Below are positions 12,715-24,039 of a stretch of DNA of 64,000 bases, piece after piece. The position numbers and the translations under genes are program-made. Within the stretch, counting starts at the first letter, position 1; each line of letters begins with the position of its first letter. The stretch lies in assembly GCA_021399445.1 (NCBI GenBank), contig JAJTUQ010000001.1, positions 1,922,001 through 1,986,000 on the forward strand, written 5' to 3'. The notes under the pieces are model-generated. The model did no database searches and was not told where the DNA came from. It saw only the letters and a list, made by a program, of their open reading frames with translations. The stretch comes from Xylogone sp. PMI_703 (lineage: Eukaryota > Ascomycota > Leotiomycetes).

Positions 12715-12939
12715 CTAACCGCTATGATATTTGCGGAAGGCATAGCTTGGAGACCCAGCCGGAAAATAGTTGCCAAAAGAAGAAGCAAAAAATTGTAAGT
12801 AGCTAAAGCTAAGCTCTCGCACGAAACCTTTTGGGGGAATGCTCACCGGTGGCTTGAAGTTGGTACCTATTTGGTTATTAACGACGGATAGAGGTGCTTT
12901 GAAATCTAGCACCGCTAACCGTGGCAGGTCTTTTAACAT
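12715..12939 (-). CDS. Candidate small ORF, unknown
   Basis: An open frame of 74 codons starts MLKDLPRLAVLDFKAPLSVV and ends AFRKYHSG. Its composition (regular hydrophobic spacing, several Pro, Phe and Tyr) is more protein-like than other frames in this gap. A GTGAGC inside it could be a splice donor, so the C-terminal half may be intronic. I recognise no family and see no neighbouring clue beyond its position between two plus-strand genes. It could equally be chance. Confidence 0.25.
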   Translation of the reverse strand: MLKDLPRLAVLDFKAPLSVVNNQIGTNFKPPVSIPPKGFVRELSFSYLQFFASSFGNYFPAGSPSYAFRKYHSG

Positions 12940-13245
12940 CGCAGGTGAAGGCTATTTTTGATGGAATTATAGAGGTGATTACATTCCAATAATACTTGTG
13001 CACTTGGAGCGATTAGATAATCGCAGAGTGCAGAATGCAGCAAGAAGCAGAAGCAAGTGAAGAGTGGGGGTTGTGCTATCTGCTGGTTGTTGAAGCACGA
13101 GAGAGGGGCTCGGGGAAGTGCAGCGCTAATTATCAGTGCTGTAGTTGCAGGCGCAAGGCCTAAAACGCGCCCTGTAGCGAAGCTGTAGCTTGAGCTTATG
13201 CCATGTTGTTTCAGTTCCCTCGCGCAGCTAGGGGACTATCTGCGC

Positions 13246-13254
13246 ATCAGATAA
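13246..13254 (+). promoter_or_regulatory. SREA-type GATA site (ATCAGATAA)
   Basis: Exact match to the ATCWGATAA consensus of the iron-responsive GATA repressor SreA/SRE, known from Aspergillus and Neurospora. It lies about 1.3 kb upstream of the mitoferrin start codon. Mitoferrin genes are known SreA targets in Aspergillus; function here is inferred. Confidence 0.5.
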
Positions 13255-14089
13255 GATCTGTTCTGGAGCGTTGATTTAAGCTCGCGGTGGCCCAGCGGGT
13301 GACTAGGCCTGCAACTCTAGGTTGTCCAGCATGCCTTCCCAGCCTGTAGAAAAGATGGGAATCGCAGAATAGCATCGCTTCCTTGGGGCCTCGCAACAGC
13401 ACGAGTAGCCTGATTCCAACCCTTAATCGTACGATTCCCAGCGCTGGATGACGCCAGGAGCGGTCCAAGTCGCTGTACCCCGGATTTCAGGCTTCCTTAG
13501 GCCACGAGGGCGGCCCGTCCTCTCGGATCTAGTTGTTTGTCTGCTTTTGGGCGCTGGCGTCTGCTGCAGCCAAATCCACCACTCAGGCTTCTGCCTTCCC
13601 ATCTGGTATCTCCGGCCCGAGATCTCTCGCGCGCTTTGGGATGAGGGCCGAGCTCTCGAGTACATATATCCGTTCAGACTCTGAATCTCCGTCGCAGACT
13701 CAGCGATATCGCCGTTGGGACTAGCACGGCGCGCGGGGGATTTTCACTCGTGCGTTAGTACGGCATTCATCTATATATATACTCCGTATGTTATTGCAGG
13801 TGGTGCCCGACGTTTGGCAGATAGAATGCCGTTGAGCAGGAGAGCTGGAGCGCCGTGACGTCCCATTTGCTGGGAGCGGATTCCTGCTCGACAGTAGCCT
13901 ATGTACGTGTATGCGACCTACATCCGTGCGAAGTATTTCTCGCATCCTAGTGGACTGGCTGGCGTCCTGCTGGCTGATGCTCTGAGCAGTCTGTGATAGT
14001 GCAGCAGAGGGCCGACAGCGGAAGAGCTTGCTTCGGTCGAGCAGTAAGGGTTTTATTCAGCAAGGGCCGTCTAGACCGAGAGAATTAGG

Positions 14090-14098
14090 TTATCAGAT
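14090..14098 (-). promoter_or_regulatory. SREA-type GATA site (ATCTGATAA on minus strand)
   Basis: TTATCAGAT on the plus strand is the reverse complement of ATCTGATAA, the second allowed form of the ATCWGATAA consensus. It lies about 480 bp upstream of the mitoferrin start, a typical promoter distance, and is the second exact site in the same upstream region. Confidence 0.55.
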
Positions 14099-14576
14099 TT
14101 TGTCAGGCGGGCTTCTCAGAGGCCCAAGAGCTCTTTTTCCTCGGCCACAGGCGCTAACGGACAAAGGAAAAGGGTTGCGTAACGTCTGCCACGCCCCCGA
14201 CCACCCAAAATTTCCCGCCTGCGGTCATCGCTCCCTCGTCCAACCCTTGCTCCCCCCCGACTGGGAAAGTCGACAATTCGCTTCTTCAATCGCTTGGCAC
14301 CACTTCGCGCCTCAACATCGGAGACCAGACAGCTCCCGGCTCTGCATCATCGGTTTTTTGGCCTTCGCCTGCTCTCCTCATATGCTTTTTATCACCAACT
14401 TCCACCGCAGATTTTTATCCCTCACGACTGTCTCTGCTCTACGGCACCTGCGACCCTTTGATTTGGGGGTCCTCTGCTGATATCTTCCACCACCTTTCAT
14501 CCGGTATCTGAACGCAGCCGCCAACCTGGCTCTGCAGTCGAAGACGTACGGCGGCGGATCGGTGGCAGTGGCCCAA

Positions 14577-15957
14577 ATGGCCCAGCCTGACCCAGAGCCG
14601 GTGGAAGAGTATGAGTACGTTCTCCTGCAAGATCTGCACGGTCTCGAACCTCAATTGAGATGCGTTCTGCAAAGTGCTGACCTGTTATCTCCAGATATGA
14701 AGGATTACCGCCAAATTTTTCTTTGATCCAAAATATGACAGCCGGCGCCTTTGCGGGCATTGCTGTAAGCTCCCATCCTCCGCCCCAACCAACATCTGTC
14801 TTGAGGGGCATTGGATCACTGACTTATCTCTCATATAGGAGCACACTGTCATGTACCCCATTGATGCAATCAAGGTAAATAGGTTATCATCACTCCACAT
14901 GTGACCGGATCAGCAGCTGACAGCTCCATAGACCCGCATGCAAATCATCAATCCTACACCTTCTGCAGTCTATAATGGCATAATACATGGTGGCTACCGG
15001 ATAGCCATAGGCGAGGGAATTCTCAGTTTATGGAGAGGAATGTCGAGCGTGGTAGTTGGGGCAGGTTGGTGTTTCCGTTGATAGGGAGCCGAGCCGAGGT
15101 TGACTGATGTGAAAACTGTACAGGCCCAGCACACGCCGTCTACTTTGCAACATATGAAGCAGTGAAGCATTTAATGGGAGGAAATCAGGCAGGGATCCAC
15201 CATCCACTTGCTGCTGGTAGGTTACTGGACGTCCCCTTTTTGCTGCTAGGGAAGGTTACTGACTATGGGATAGCTACAAGCGGAGCTTGTGCAACAATTG
15301 CCAGTGATGCACTAATGAATCCTTTCGATGGTAAGTATTCTATGCATAAGAGCACGTGGGTCGACTTCTTCCTAACACTTATAAGTCATAAAACAACGCA
15401 TGCAAATCCACAATTCCAGCAAAATGTATAAATCCATGTTCGATTGCGCAAGATACGTCTATCGCACTGAGGGCCTCTCCGCGTTCTACGTCTCCTATCC
15501 GACCACTCTCTCCATGACAGTTCCATTCACAGCTTTGCAGTTTCTCGCTTATGAGTCGATCTCGACCGCCATGAATCCCAAGAAAGCGTATGACCCATTG
15601 ACTCATTGCACCGCTGGAGCCGTCGCAGGCGGTTTCGCAGCAGCTCTTACTACACCAATGGATGTGGTGAAGACAATGTTGCAAACGAGGGGTACGGCGT
15701 CGGATCGTGAATTACGGAATGTTAATGGGTTTATGGAGGGATGCAAGCTGCTGCATCAGAGAGAGGGGTTTTCTGGATTTTTCAAGGGAGTTCGGCCACG
15801 CATTATAACAACAATGCCGAGCACTGCAATCTGCTGGTCAGCATATGAAGCCTGCAAGTGAGTTTTCCTAACGACAAGTCTTTGGGTGTATTCGGAATTA
15901 TGAGACTAACGCTTAGCCAGGGCCTATTTTATTCGACATAATGATGCACTTGCCTGA
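14577..15957 (+). CDS. Mitoferrin (mitochondrial iron carrier, MRS3/MRS4 type)
   Basis: Inner-membrane carrier that imports ferrous iron for Fe-S cluster and haem synthesis. Eight exons: 14577-14614, 14695-14764, 14839-14874, 14932-15064, 15124-15216, 15274-15330, 15386-15857 and 15921-15957, giving 311 aa, the usual carrier length. The three repeat signatures are all present after splicing: YPIDAIKTRMQ, NPFDVIKQRMQ and TPMDVVKTMLQ. Each has the Px[DE]xx[KR] core, and two of the three are interrupted by introns. Mitoferrin rather than another carrier is supported by the MNPFDVIKQRMQ second repeat, ILSLWRGMSSVVVGAGPAHA and GFFKGVRPRI. The start ATG gives MAQPDPEPVEEYEYEGLPPN, as in fungal MRS3/4. 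Two SREA sites lie upstream, fitting iron-regulated expression. Confidence 0.93.
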
Positions 15958-16920
15958 GTTATTTACACCTAATCTTGTGTGTGGGTATACAGGCCGATAA
16001 CGGCCGACTAAAAAAAGAGTTCGACACCTCATGGTACTAATTTCCTTCGATTCGATACTCGATCAATCGATTCAACACTTCAGGAGTTTTCGCCTTGCGG
16101 GATTGGGAAATTGGGCAGGAGCACAATGAGCGGATATCTTGAGATATTGATGTCCATCTGATCACGTCCAAAAGTATTTGTCGCATCTCTCCAGCGGAAA
16201 AAAAATTTCGATTTGTATATAAATTCCGGGATATCAGAACTTGGTTCAATGAGCCCTCCGATGTTACGAGAGAGTTGGGTTTCTACGGGCGTTCGTATGG
16301 CATTGTGGTGAAGGTATTCATGACCTTTAGATCTGCCAGGCTGTGTAATTATAGGAAGATATGGCCGCAGAGTGATGGAAACTCCTCTGCTTAAAAAGCC
16401 TCAAATCAATTCATTGCTCATGGTGCAAATATTGTCTGACGATTACCTGTGCGTACTTTGGAATTGGGTGCAGCTAAGCTTGCAGAAGCTTGGCCTTCCA
16501 TGACCAGGCTGTGTACAGTCACTAGCCACTGCCGTACTGCGCTGCGTAGATCATGGATCCGAGCTACACTAAAAAGCATACGCAGCCCAGCTGGCCCAGC
16601 CCATCTTTGCGTAATTCCTTTCTCCATACTATCTCATCTCAAGCTAGAATTTGATATCCAAAGCATAATACATTGTATTATCTCAGAAAGCTAATTTGAC
16701 AACTGTGATAAGTTTTGCTAGGATTCACGATAAATTGGCAGGGGTTGGTCAACGGTGCCCCTCTGCACGGGCTACGTCAGAAGTCTCGTTAATGCAGAGA
16801 ACCTTATCAACTGGAGCACACGACCAGAAACTGGGAACATCAACAAATTCGATCGAGAGTTCCTCTTCTACACTGCTGGAGCTTTATCTATGAGACGGCA
16901 AAGGAGTCTCGTGCTCGGTC
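15958..16920. other. Intergenic, mitoferrin to AAA ATPase
   Basis: 3' flank of the carrier and promoter of the AAA gene. A minus-strand frame at 16037-16249 (70 codons) and a few plus-strand frames are present, but none is supported by splice context or motifs. Confidence 0.45.
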
Positions 16921-19627
16921 ATGATGCGAAGCAAGACATCATCATCGTTGCAGAAGACGTACGATGAATGTTACCTAATCTGCTCTACCGCGGTCTACTT
17001 TGAGGGACAGGTAAGTAAAGTTTGGACCTCGTCTTCCCGAAGATGCTGTCTATCAATGGTCGCTGACTTGAATGTTTGCTACAGGGCAATGAAGCCGAAG
17101 CATTACGATCATGGCGCGCGGCTCTTGACCAGATATACTACCACAATGCGTACAAAGTGCCACAAGGGTACGTGCCGAAGACAGAAACCGAGAGAGCTCT
17201 GAAGGATAGTCTTAGGGATATGGAAATGCAGTGCAAGGAAAGAGTGGACCTTCTCGAAGCGTTGAAACTATCACGGCAAGAGCAGACCGCTACGGACGCA
17301 GGCGAGGGGTCGAGCACCAAACTACAGAAGTCAACAACAAGGACTCCACGTCAATCGAGTGAAGGCGAGCGTGCTGACAAGGGATATATTGGCAATGGCA
17401 CGATACCTGCTGTCAATTATCCGGACCTCTCGAGGCCCCCGGTTTTACCACCTCGACCCCCTTTTATCTCTAGATCCAGTTCGGACCAGGCTGTTAGAAG
17501 TTCTAGCTACCTCACTCCGCAGTCATCTTCCTCGAAAATGACCAATTTATCAACACCGAGCTTGGTACCTCCGATGAAGAAGTCCTCCAGGAGCCCAAGT
17601 CCTGAAAAGGGGAGGACGATGCTCACTACATTGAGAGACAAGAAGCTGAAACGGCCAAGTTCAAGATCCCATAAATCAGAATCAAAGAACGTGGAGGCAC
17701 CCCCCGTGCCAAGCAAAGCTGCTTCTTTGGCATGGCAGGCGATCACTGGCAGATCTAGCTTGGAAAAGCCAGGAAGAAGTTCAGATCCTGATGGCGATCA
17801 CAACGCAGCAGATTCAGGAAGAAGATCCAGTGGAAGCTTTCAGCATAAATCGCCGCGCAACCCTTCTCATCCTGTGCGCTATGATAGCAAAACTAGAACT
17901 CTAGTCAATGCTTCTCCGAAAGCGACAACTCCAATAGACGGCCCAAGTGGAAGTGCCAGCCACCTCCCTGCAACTTCGAGCTCTAATAGCTACCCATTCC
18001 CTCCTACTGACCCAGGACAGCCCGGTGCAGTTGCAGGAGCTATGCTTACTCCCACGACAACACAAGACTCAACTGACCTGGAATCAAAGCCACCATCATC
18101 TCCCGGTGGGAATCTACCTCGATCAAGGAAGGCGCTTTCACCAGCTCCGCTTTATTCGAGCACTCCAAATCCCGGAGTATCAAGTTATCCTACTTATATC
18201 AATGAGTATCCAGAAACAAGCGCCAGGAAGCTAGCGTCCGTTAACGTCAGAAGGTCGTCAGGTCCCATAAGTCCGGCAGCCGAGACCTCTAGTTCTCTCG
18301 GGAAACTTTCAAAAAGGCATGCGCATGCAGCAAATAGTTCGTCGCCTCGACGCTACGGCGGCCGTCGTGTGAGTAATAACGCAATACGAACTGAGAGGCA
18401 AGACGAGAAATATCTTAAAGATGATGATACATCGTCCCAGAGTTTAGATGAGAATATCTATAGCTCCACGAAACCTAGGGGGAAATACAAGGAGAAGCAA
18501 AACGAGCCACCGATACTTGCTGAGCCAACGACACCGACCTCTGATGAGTCGAATTTTGGGGAAGAGAAGCAAACGAAGAGTGTGTGGAAACAGAAAATTG
18601 AATATATTCTGAAACATCTACCAAGAGGAGTTGACGATGCGGCAGCTAGGCAAATATTCAATGAAATCGTTGTTCAAGGCGATGAAGTCCACTGGGAGGA
18701 TGTAGCCGGATTAGAGATTGCCAAGACAGCTCTTAAAGAGACGGTTGTCTATCCCTTCCTTCGGCCAGATTTATTTATGGGCCTTCGGGAGCCTGCACGT
18801 GGAATGCTCCTTTTTGGACCACCAGGTACTGGAAAAACAATGCTGGCAAGGGCTGTAGCTACTGAATCCAAATCGACGTTTTTCTCAATTTCTGCTAGTA
18901 GCTTAACTAGCAAGTATCTTGGAGAATCGGAAAAGCTTGTTAGGGCATTGTTTGCACTAGCAAAGACACTGGCGCCTAGTATAATCTTTGTTGATGAGAT
19001 TGACTCGCTTCTCTCAGCACGATCCGGCTCTGGTGAACATGAAGCTACCAGGCGGATTAAGACAGAATTCCTGATCCAATGGAGTGATCTTCAGCGGGCA
19101 GCAGCAGGGAGAGAGCAAAGTGAGAAGGACAAGGAGAAAGGCGATGCCAGCCGAGTTCTTGTTCTTGCAGCAACTAATCTTCCATGGGCAATTGATGAAG
19201 CTGCCCGGCGTCGTTTTGTACGGCGTCAGTACATCCCGTTGCCCGAGGATGAGACGAGGGCGGTACAGCTGCGGACCTTGTTAAGCCATCAGAAACACAG
19301 CTTGGATGAAGAAGATATTCAACGGCTAGTTAAATTAACTGATGGTAGTGCTCCCCTTTTCATACTGAATTTACTATTTGTCTTCAAGGCTAATTCTCCA
19401 AATTAGGATTTTCGGGTTCTGATATTACAGCCCTTGCGAAGGATGCTGCTATGGGTCCTTTGAGAGCACTCGGCGAAGCGCTTCTCCATATGTCTATGGA
19501 TGATATTCGACCTATTGAGTTTAAGGATTTCGAGGCTAGCTTGGTGAATATTAGACCCAGTGTTAGTAAGCAAGGTCTCAAAGAGTATGATGATTGGGCA
19601 AAGGAGTTTGGTGAACGTGGCGGTTAG
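16921..19627 (+). CDS. AAA ATPase of the spastin/fidgetin/Sap1 group
   Basis: Meiotic-clade AAA ATPase; relatives are katanin, spastin, Vps4 and yeast Sap1/Yta6. Exons 16921-17010, 17085-19344 and 19407-19627 encode 856 aa. The N-terminal ~85 residues ([20 protein letters not shown], then [19 protein letters not shown]) look like the helical MIT-type substrate or membrane adaptor. A Ser/Pro-rich disordered linker follows to about residue 540. The ATPase domain has the [13 protein letters not shown] entry, Walker A GPPGTGKT at 608-615, Walker B IIFVDEID at 663-670, and the sensor/arginine-finger region [17 protein letters not shown]. The last exon supplies [18 protein letters not shown] and the C-terminal helix, missed if the 62-nt intron is read through. 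The start is the first ATG after an in-frame stop at 16891. Substrate is uncertain: microtubules or ESCRT-III are both possible. Confidence 0.88.
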
Positions 19628-19956
19628 TCATTTCGAGTTCTGCTATTTTGTTGGTGTTAATGGAGTATTCATCGGGTTGTACATCAGCTGGAAATGGGAA
19701 CAGGATGTGGGCTGGGCTGGATGCACCAAGTAACACATAAGCTTGCAATGGGTATAGAGTTCATTGAGTGTTGGCCTAAATAATACATGTATATACTGTA
19801 CAATTGCTCTCACTGGTCATTTATACATAGCAACTTCTAACATGGTGCAACGTAATGCCGAGTCCAAATCAAACCCCCTTTCCTGACGCCAAATAATGCA
19901 GCATGACTGAGACAATCCGTATCTATATCCACCCATACACACCACCGTGAACCACA
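19628..19956. other. Intergenic, convergent 3' flanks
   Basis: Short region between the AAA ATPase stop and the uS17m stop. Nothing recognisable. Confidence 0.5.
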
Positions 19957-20595
19957 TCATACTTTCTGAGACTGATTTTCAACAGCACTACCATCAACCC
20001 CCTCTCCTTCTCCTTCCTCCTCTTTCGTATCAACACTCAAGCCTTCTAAAGACTTAGCCAACCTCCTCTCGTCCTTTATCCTCTTCTTCTCTATCCTCTC
20101 AGCCATTCGCTCCTCATAAGTCGGCACCGGCGGCCGTGCCTCAATTGGTTCTCCAAATGGCGCGATGATGGACTCCACGACGTGGTGCACCCGCTTGCTC
20201 ACGCGCCAGCCGGGCGCTATGGAGATTATATCGCCCTCGCGAAGGGACGAGCGTGGATCGTGGACGAGGAGGTGTTTGGTGCCGTTGAAGTACTTTGATT
20301 TGGAATATGTTAGTGTATGTGAATTGTCATTTTTTGGCCTGGGGGATTTGAATTGAGGAGGGGGGAAGTTTTGGAGTGCGGGGGGATATTGGGATTAGTT
20401 AAGGTCGGGGGTCCTTTCTGTTTTGTTAATTGTACTGACTTTTCGGATGTGCTTGTTCCATTTTTGTTCCCCGACGCTGACTTTCACCGTTTTCTTCATT
20501 AGACCTGCGGAGACTACTACTGCATTGATGCTTCGGGTTGGGTTGGCGGCTTTGGTGAGGGTCGAAGCTGCTGCTTTTGAGAGTTGGCTGGCCAT
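19957..20595 (-). CDS. MRPS17: Mitochondrial ribosomal protein uS17m
   Basis: Small-subunit protein of the mitochondrial ribosome that binds 16S-type rRNA. Exons 20595-20440 and 20292-19957 are joined across a 147-nt intron and give 163 aa. The S17 OB-fold is clear: VVVSAGLMKKTVKVSV, then HIRK joined to YFNGTKHLLVHDP, then GDIISIAPGWRVSKRVHHVV. The donor is GTCAGT, weaker than the usual GTAAGT, but the junction restores the universally conserved strand order. The C-terminal ~60 residues are a charged extension typical of fungal mitochondrial S17. The gene is divergent from COG6, with 298 bp between start codons. Confidence 0.93.
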
Positions 20596-20893
20596 TTTGG
20601 GGATGGGTATGCGAGAGCGGCTAGCTTTTGTGCAGCTCCTCGATTGAATTGACTCCTGGGTCGCTAGGAAAACCAGAAGAATATGGAACGGGCCTGAATT
20701 GCTCTGCTAACTAGCTTCGACTCAGTCGATGGAGATGTTCGAGTTGAGGAATTTGATCGGGTGATTGTTTTTCCACCCGCGGGACCTTCAACTCTCACAT
20801 CAATTAGACACGGGTCCGGATTCGGAAATTATATGAGCTGCTCTCAGTATTTCCTCTGGTTTTCTGCTTTGAGAAAGGGAAATTTGAGAAATA
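20596..20893. promoter_or_regulatory. Shared divergent promoter, MRPS17/COG6
   Basis: 298 bp separate the two start codons, so the promoters must share this space. It contains the palindrome CCCGCGGG at about 20776. No other element is recognised. Confidence 0.5.
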
Positions 20894-23097
20894 ATGACGA
20901 GTGAATTCCCACTCACCAGGAAGGGCTCGTCAATGAGTGATGGATTGATGTCACCGCCAGCTACTCCAACTACACCCCTAGCACCACGAAATAATCCCGT
21001 GGCAGCCAAAGTCACGAGTGTGCTCTCGGCATCTTATACAGATTCTGATATTAGAGATGCTTTGGCACTTTTAGATCAGCGTGGTCTAGTAAATAATGCT
21101 GAGACCCGAAGGAAGCTGAGACTCGATGTGCAGAAGGAGGTCATCGAGAGCAATGGAGCTATTATTCGGGAATTTGGCCATGTTGCTGAGGTGAGTGTTG
21201 TGATGAATACAAGCTTTCATACCTGGATATCGTTTTCCTTGATACCACCATAGTGTAATAAATTTGTGAAATTAATATATATGTAGCTAATCATTTTCTG
21301 CAGCAACTCAAGCGCATTGGTAGCACCATTGCTAGCTTGAATAAAGGCTGTGAAGAGATGAAACGCCATATCCTGGCGGCTCATCAAGAGACCACTCCTG
21401 TTCTTGAAGAGGCATCAGAACTTCTCAAACAGAAGGACTCGGTAGAAGCAAAGCAGCAGTTGCTGAAAGCTTTCAATGCTCACTTTATCATGTCAGAGGA
21501 TGATGTTGCGACTCTTACATCTACCGCTGAACCAGTCAATGATCGGTTCTTTTCTGTTCTTTCTCGGGCTAAAAAGATCCAAACTGACTGTGAGATACTT
21601 CTGGGAACTGAAAATCAAAGGCTAGGCCTTGAGATTATGGAACAGAGCTCCAAAAATTTGAATGGTGCCTTTCAAAAATTATATCGCTGGATTCAACGGG
21701 AATTCAAGTCTTTAAATCTGGAGAATCCTCAGATCAGTGGGGCTATTCGAAGAGCTCTACGTGTCCTTGCGGAACGGCCCTCATTATTTCAGAGCTGTCT
21801 TGACTTTTTCTCAGAAGCCAGGGAGAACATACTATCAGATTCATTCTACACTGCATTGACTGGAACATCAAGCAGTGGTGAAGAAGATGCTTCGGTGAAG
21901 CCTATTGAATTGGTCGCACATGATCCCCTCCGATACGTGGGCGATATGCTTGCATGGACTCACTCAACTACCGTTAGCGAAAGAGAAGCTCTTGAAGTTC
22001 TCTTCATCTCAGATGGTGATGAGATTGCTAAGCAGATCCAGGCTGGCCGAGAAAATGAGCCATGGAATCGAATAGCGGAAGATCAAGATGACACCAGTGA
22101 TTTTGATGGCCATAAAGCTCTTAATGACCTCGTAGATCGAGATATAACGGGAGTAGTGAAAGTCCTTCGCCAGCGAATAGGACAAGTTATACAAAGCCAA
22201 GAAGAGACTATAATGGCTTATAAAATTGCAAACTTGCTCAGCTTCTACCGAGTAACATTTTCCAAACTCCTTGGAGAGGATTCCGTATTGCTGGAATCTC
22301 TTTTGAGTCTCGAAGAGTCTGCTATGCGACAATTCCGAGCTCTCATGAAGGATCATGTTATGAGCTTACAGGGAGATGTTCAAGCCGCACCACCAGATCT
22401 TGCACCGCCGGATTTCCTATTAGAGGGCTTGAAACAATTAACGGCAATTATGAAGACCTACGAGACATCCTTTTCTTCCGCCAGTAGCCGAGAAGCGGAC
22501 TTCGAGCCCATCCTAGTAGAGGCTTATGACCCCTTCATGAAGGGCAGTGAGAACATTGCAAACCTTCTGGAAGGACAATCTAAATCTGTGTTTACAATCA
22601 ACTATAATTTAGTAGCAATGAATACACTGGAGTCATTTGAATTCACTAAAAACCGAATATCCAAAATCCAAGAATCTGTTGATCAACACACCACTGAGCT
22701 GATTGAATACCAATATTCATACTTCCGAAATAATTCCGGTTTGCAACCATTGTTGCTAGCTTTAGCTCCCTTATCAGACTCGAAAGAAGACCTCAGTTCT
22801 ATCAGAAACTTAGAAACTTTCCAGCCGGATGCACTGATCCAGGCAAGTCAGACACTGGACGACTTTCTTCCATCTGCGTTGATGGATGCAATGGAGAATC
22901 TCAAGCATTTACAGAATACGAAATTGGCGCGGGAAATTACTGAAGAAGCAGCCGATAAGTTCTGTGATGATTTCGAACAGGTGGAGGAGAAGCTCATTGC
23001 GGCTGATGACTTGTTGGATGAAGACGATGAAGAAACGCAGCCTTTACGGGCCTTGTTTCCTCGAACCAGCGGCGAAATCAGGGTCTTGCTTACTTAG
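20894..23097 (+). CDS. COG6: Conserved oligomeric Golgi complex subunit 6
   Basis: Lobe-B subunit of the COG tether, which holds retrograde vesicles at the Golgi. Exons 20894-21190 and 21304-23097 (113-nt intron) encode 696 aa, the family's length. After a Pro/Thr-rich N-terminus, residues about 40-100 carry the diagnostic DSDIRDALALLDQRG and RRKLRLDVQKEVI helices. Exon 2 continues with the coiled region IGSTIASLNKGCEEMKRHI and the long helical body, including GAIRRALRVLAERPSLFQSC and DPLRYVGDMLAWTHS, both characteristic of COG6. Other COG subunits lack this DPLRYVGDMLAW block. It is one of several trafficking genes in the window. Confidence 0.95.
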
Positions 23098-24039
23098 AGA
23101 AAATACACTTTGGATTGCTGTTTAACTCTATTTCTATTTGGTATAGAGTAGTTAGGGCAACAGATGACTCCGCAAGTTATCAAAGATTTATTCTTCTGCT
23201 CTGCGCAATGTGAGCCTCTACTTATTTGGAGTGCGCCTTTTCTACTGGACTATTATATCTCAGTCCCAAGTCTATCTTCATCATATGGAGCCTAGAATTT
23301 TTGTTCTACATAGAACGCATGTGGGAACATAGCAAGGTAAGGTGACTGTCTTTTTATTTGAAATTGCACCTTGCCGCAGTATTGTGCGCGCTAGTGCGAA
23401 TACTCTCATCATCCAAGCGGCACAGGTCTCTGTACTTGCTGCAGGATAATGGATATTTTATAATCGTTGTAGCTATAGTCGATAGCCACAGAAGTTTCCT
23501 TGTACGTAAGGCTGATGACAACGGTCTTGTGCTACATTTGTCAGACTCTACTTTTTCGGTTCAGCTCCATTCAGCTGTAACCATTTTCAAATAGGCTTGC
23601 AACAAGGACGCCCCTGTAAGCTGCATCGTTTGCATCTACATCTATGATCCAACTGCTCTCGAGAGGAAATGGTCCCAGTGGACTCCGATATAGATTCTTA
23701 TGTCAAGAGGCGAGGCGAGGCTGAAAAGTCAATATTGGCTATAGATGCCTCCTGCTCACAGTTTATCAGATCTATGCCGGGTTGTTATACCTGGATACTT
23801 CATCGTTACGTAAATGGGTATATTGTGACCAGTTCTCGCCGCAGAGTGGAATGGCTTGTTTGGAGGATTTATGTGTTGTGCTTAATATATCGCCGCTGAT
23901 GTCTTGGTAATAGGCAGTCTGTCTTGAGGCATGCAAGTATAAATATGTAGTCCTTTCCTTTGGGTTTGATCTTGGTATTATTCCCATCATTATTATCATT
24001 AACAAATATTCTACTGCTTACACTTAAAGACTGCCCACT
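23098..24039. other. Intergenic, COG6 to GMC oxidoreductase
   Basis: About 940 bp with short frames on both strands and no recognisable gene, repeat or RNA. Confidence 0.5.

Larger units (their letters stand above)
12218..14576. other. Long intergenic region upstream of the mitoferrin gene
   Basis: The first 700 bases are AT-rich 3' flank. A candidate small ORF (12715-12939, minus) follows. From about 13100 the sequence becomes GC-rich and, towards 14200-14500, pyrimidine-rich on the plus strand, as expected for a fungal promoter and 5' leader. Two SREA-type GATA sites lie here (separate entries). The 150-residue open frame at 14028-14480 shows no protein-like features. Confidence 0.5.

Noticed and set aside
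14028..14480. 150-codon plus-strand frame before the mitoferrin gene
   Set aside because: Composition is not protein-like and it sits in a pyrimidine-rich leader; it does not join the gene by a credible intron.
16037..16249. 70-codon minus-strand frame after the mitoferrin gene
   Set aside because: Somewhat protein-like, but no motif, no upstream exon and no context; too weak to list as a gene.
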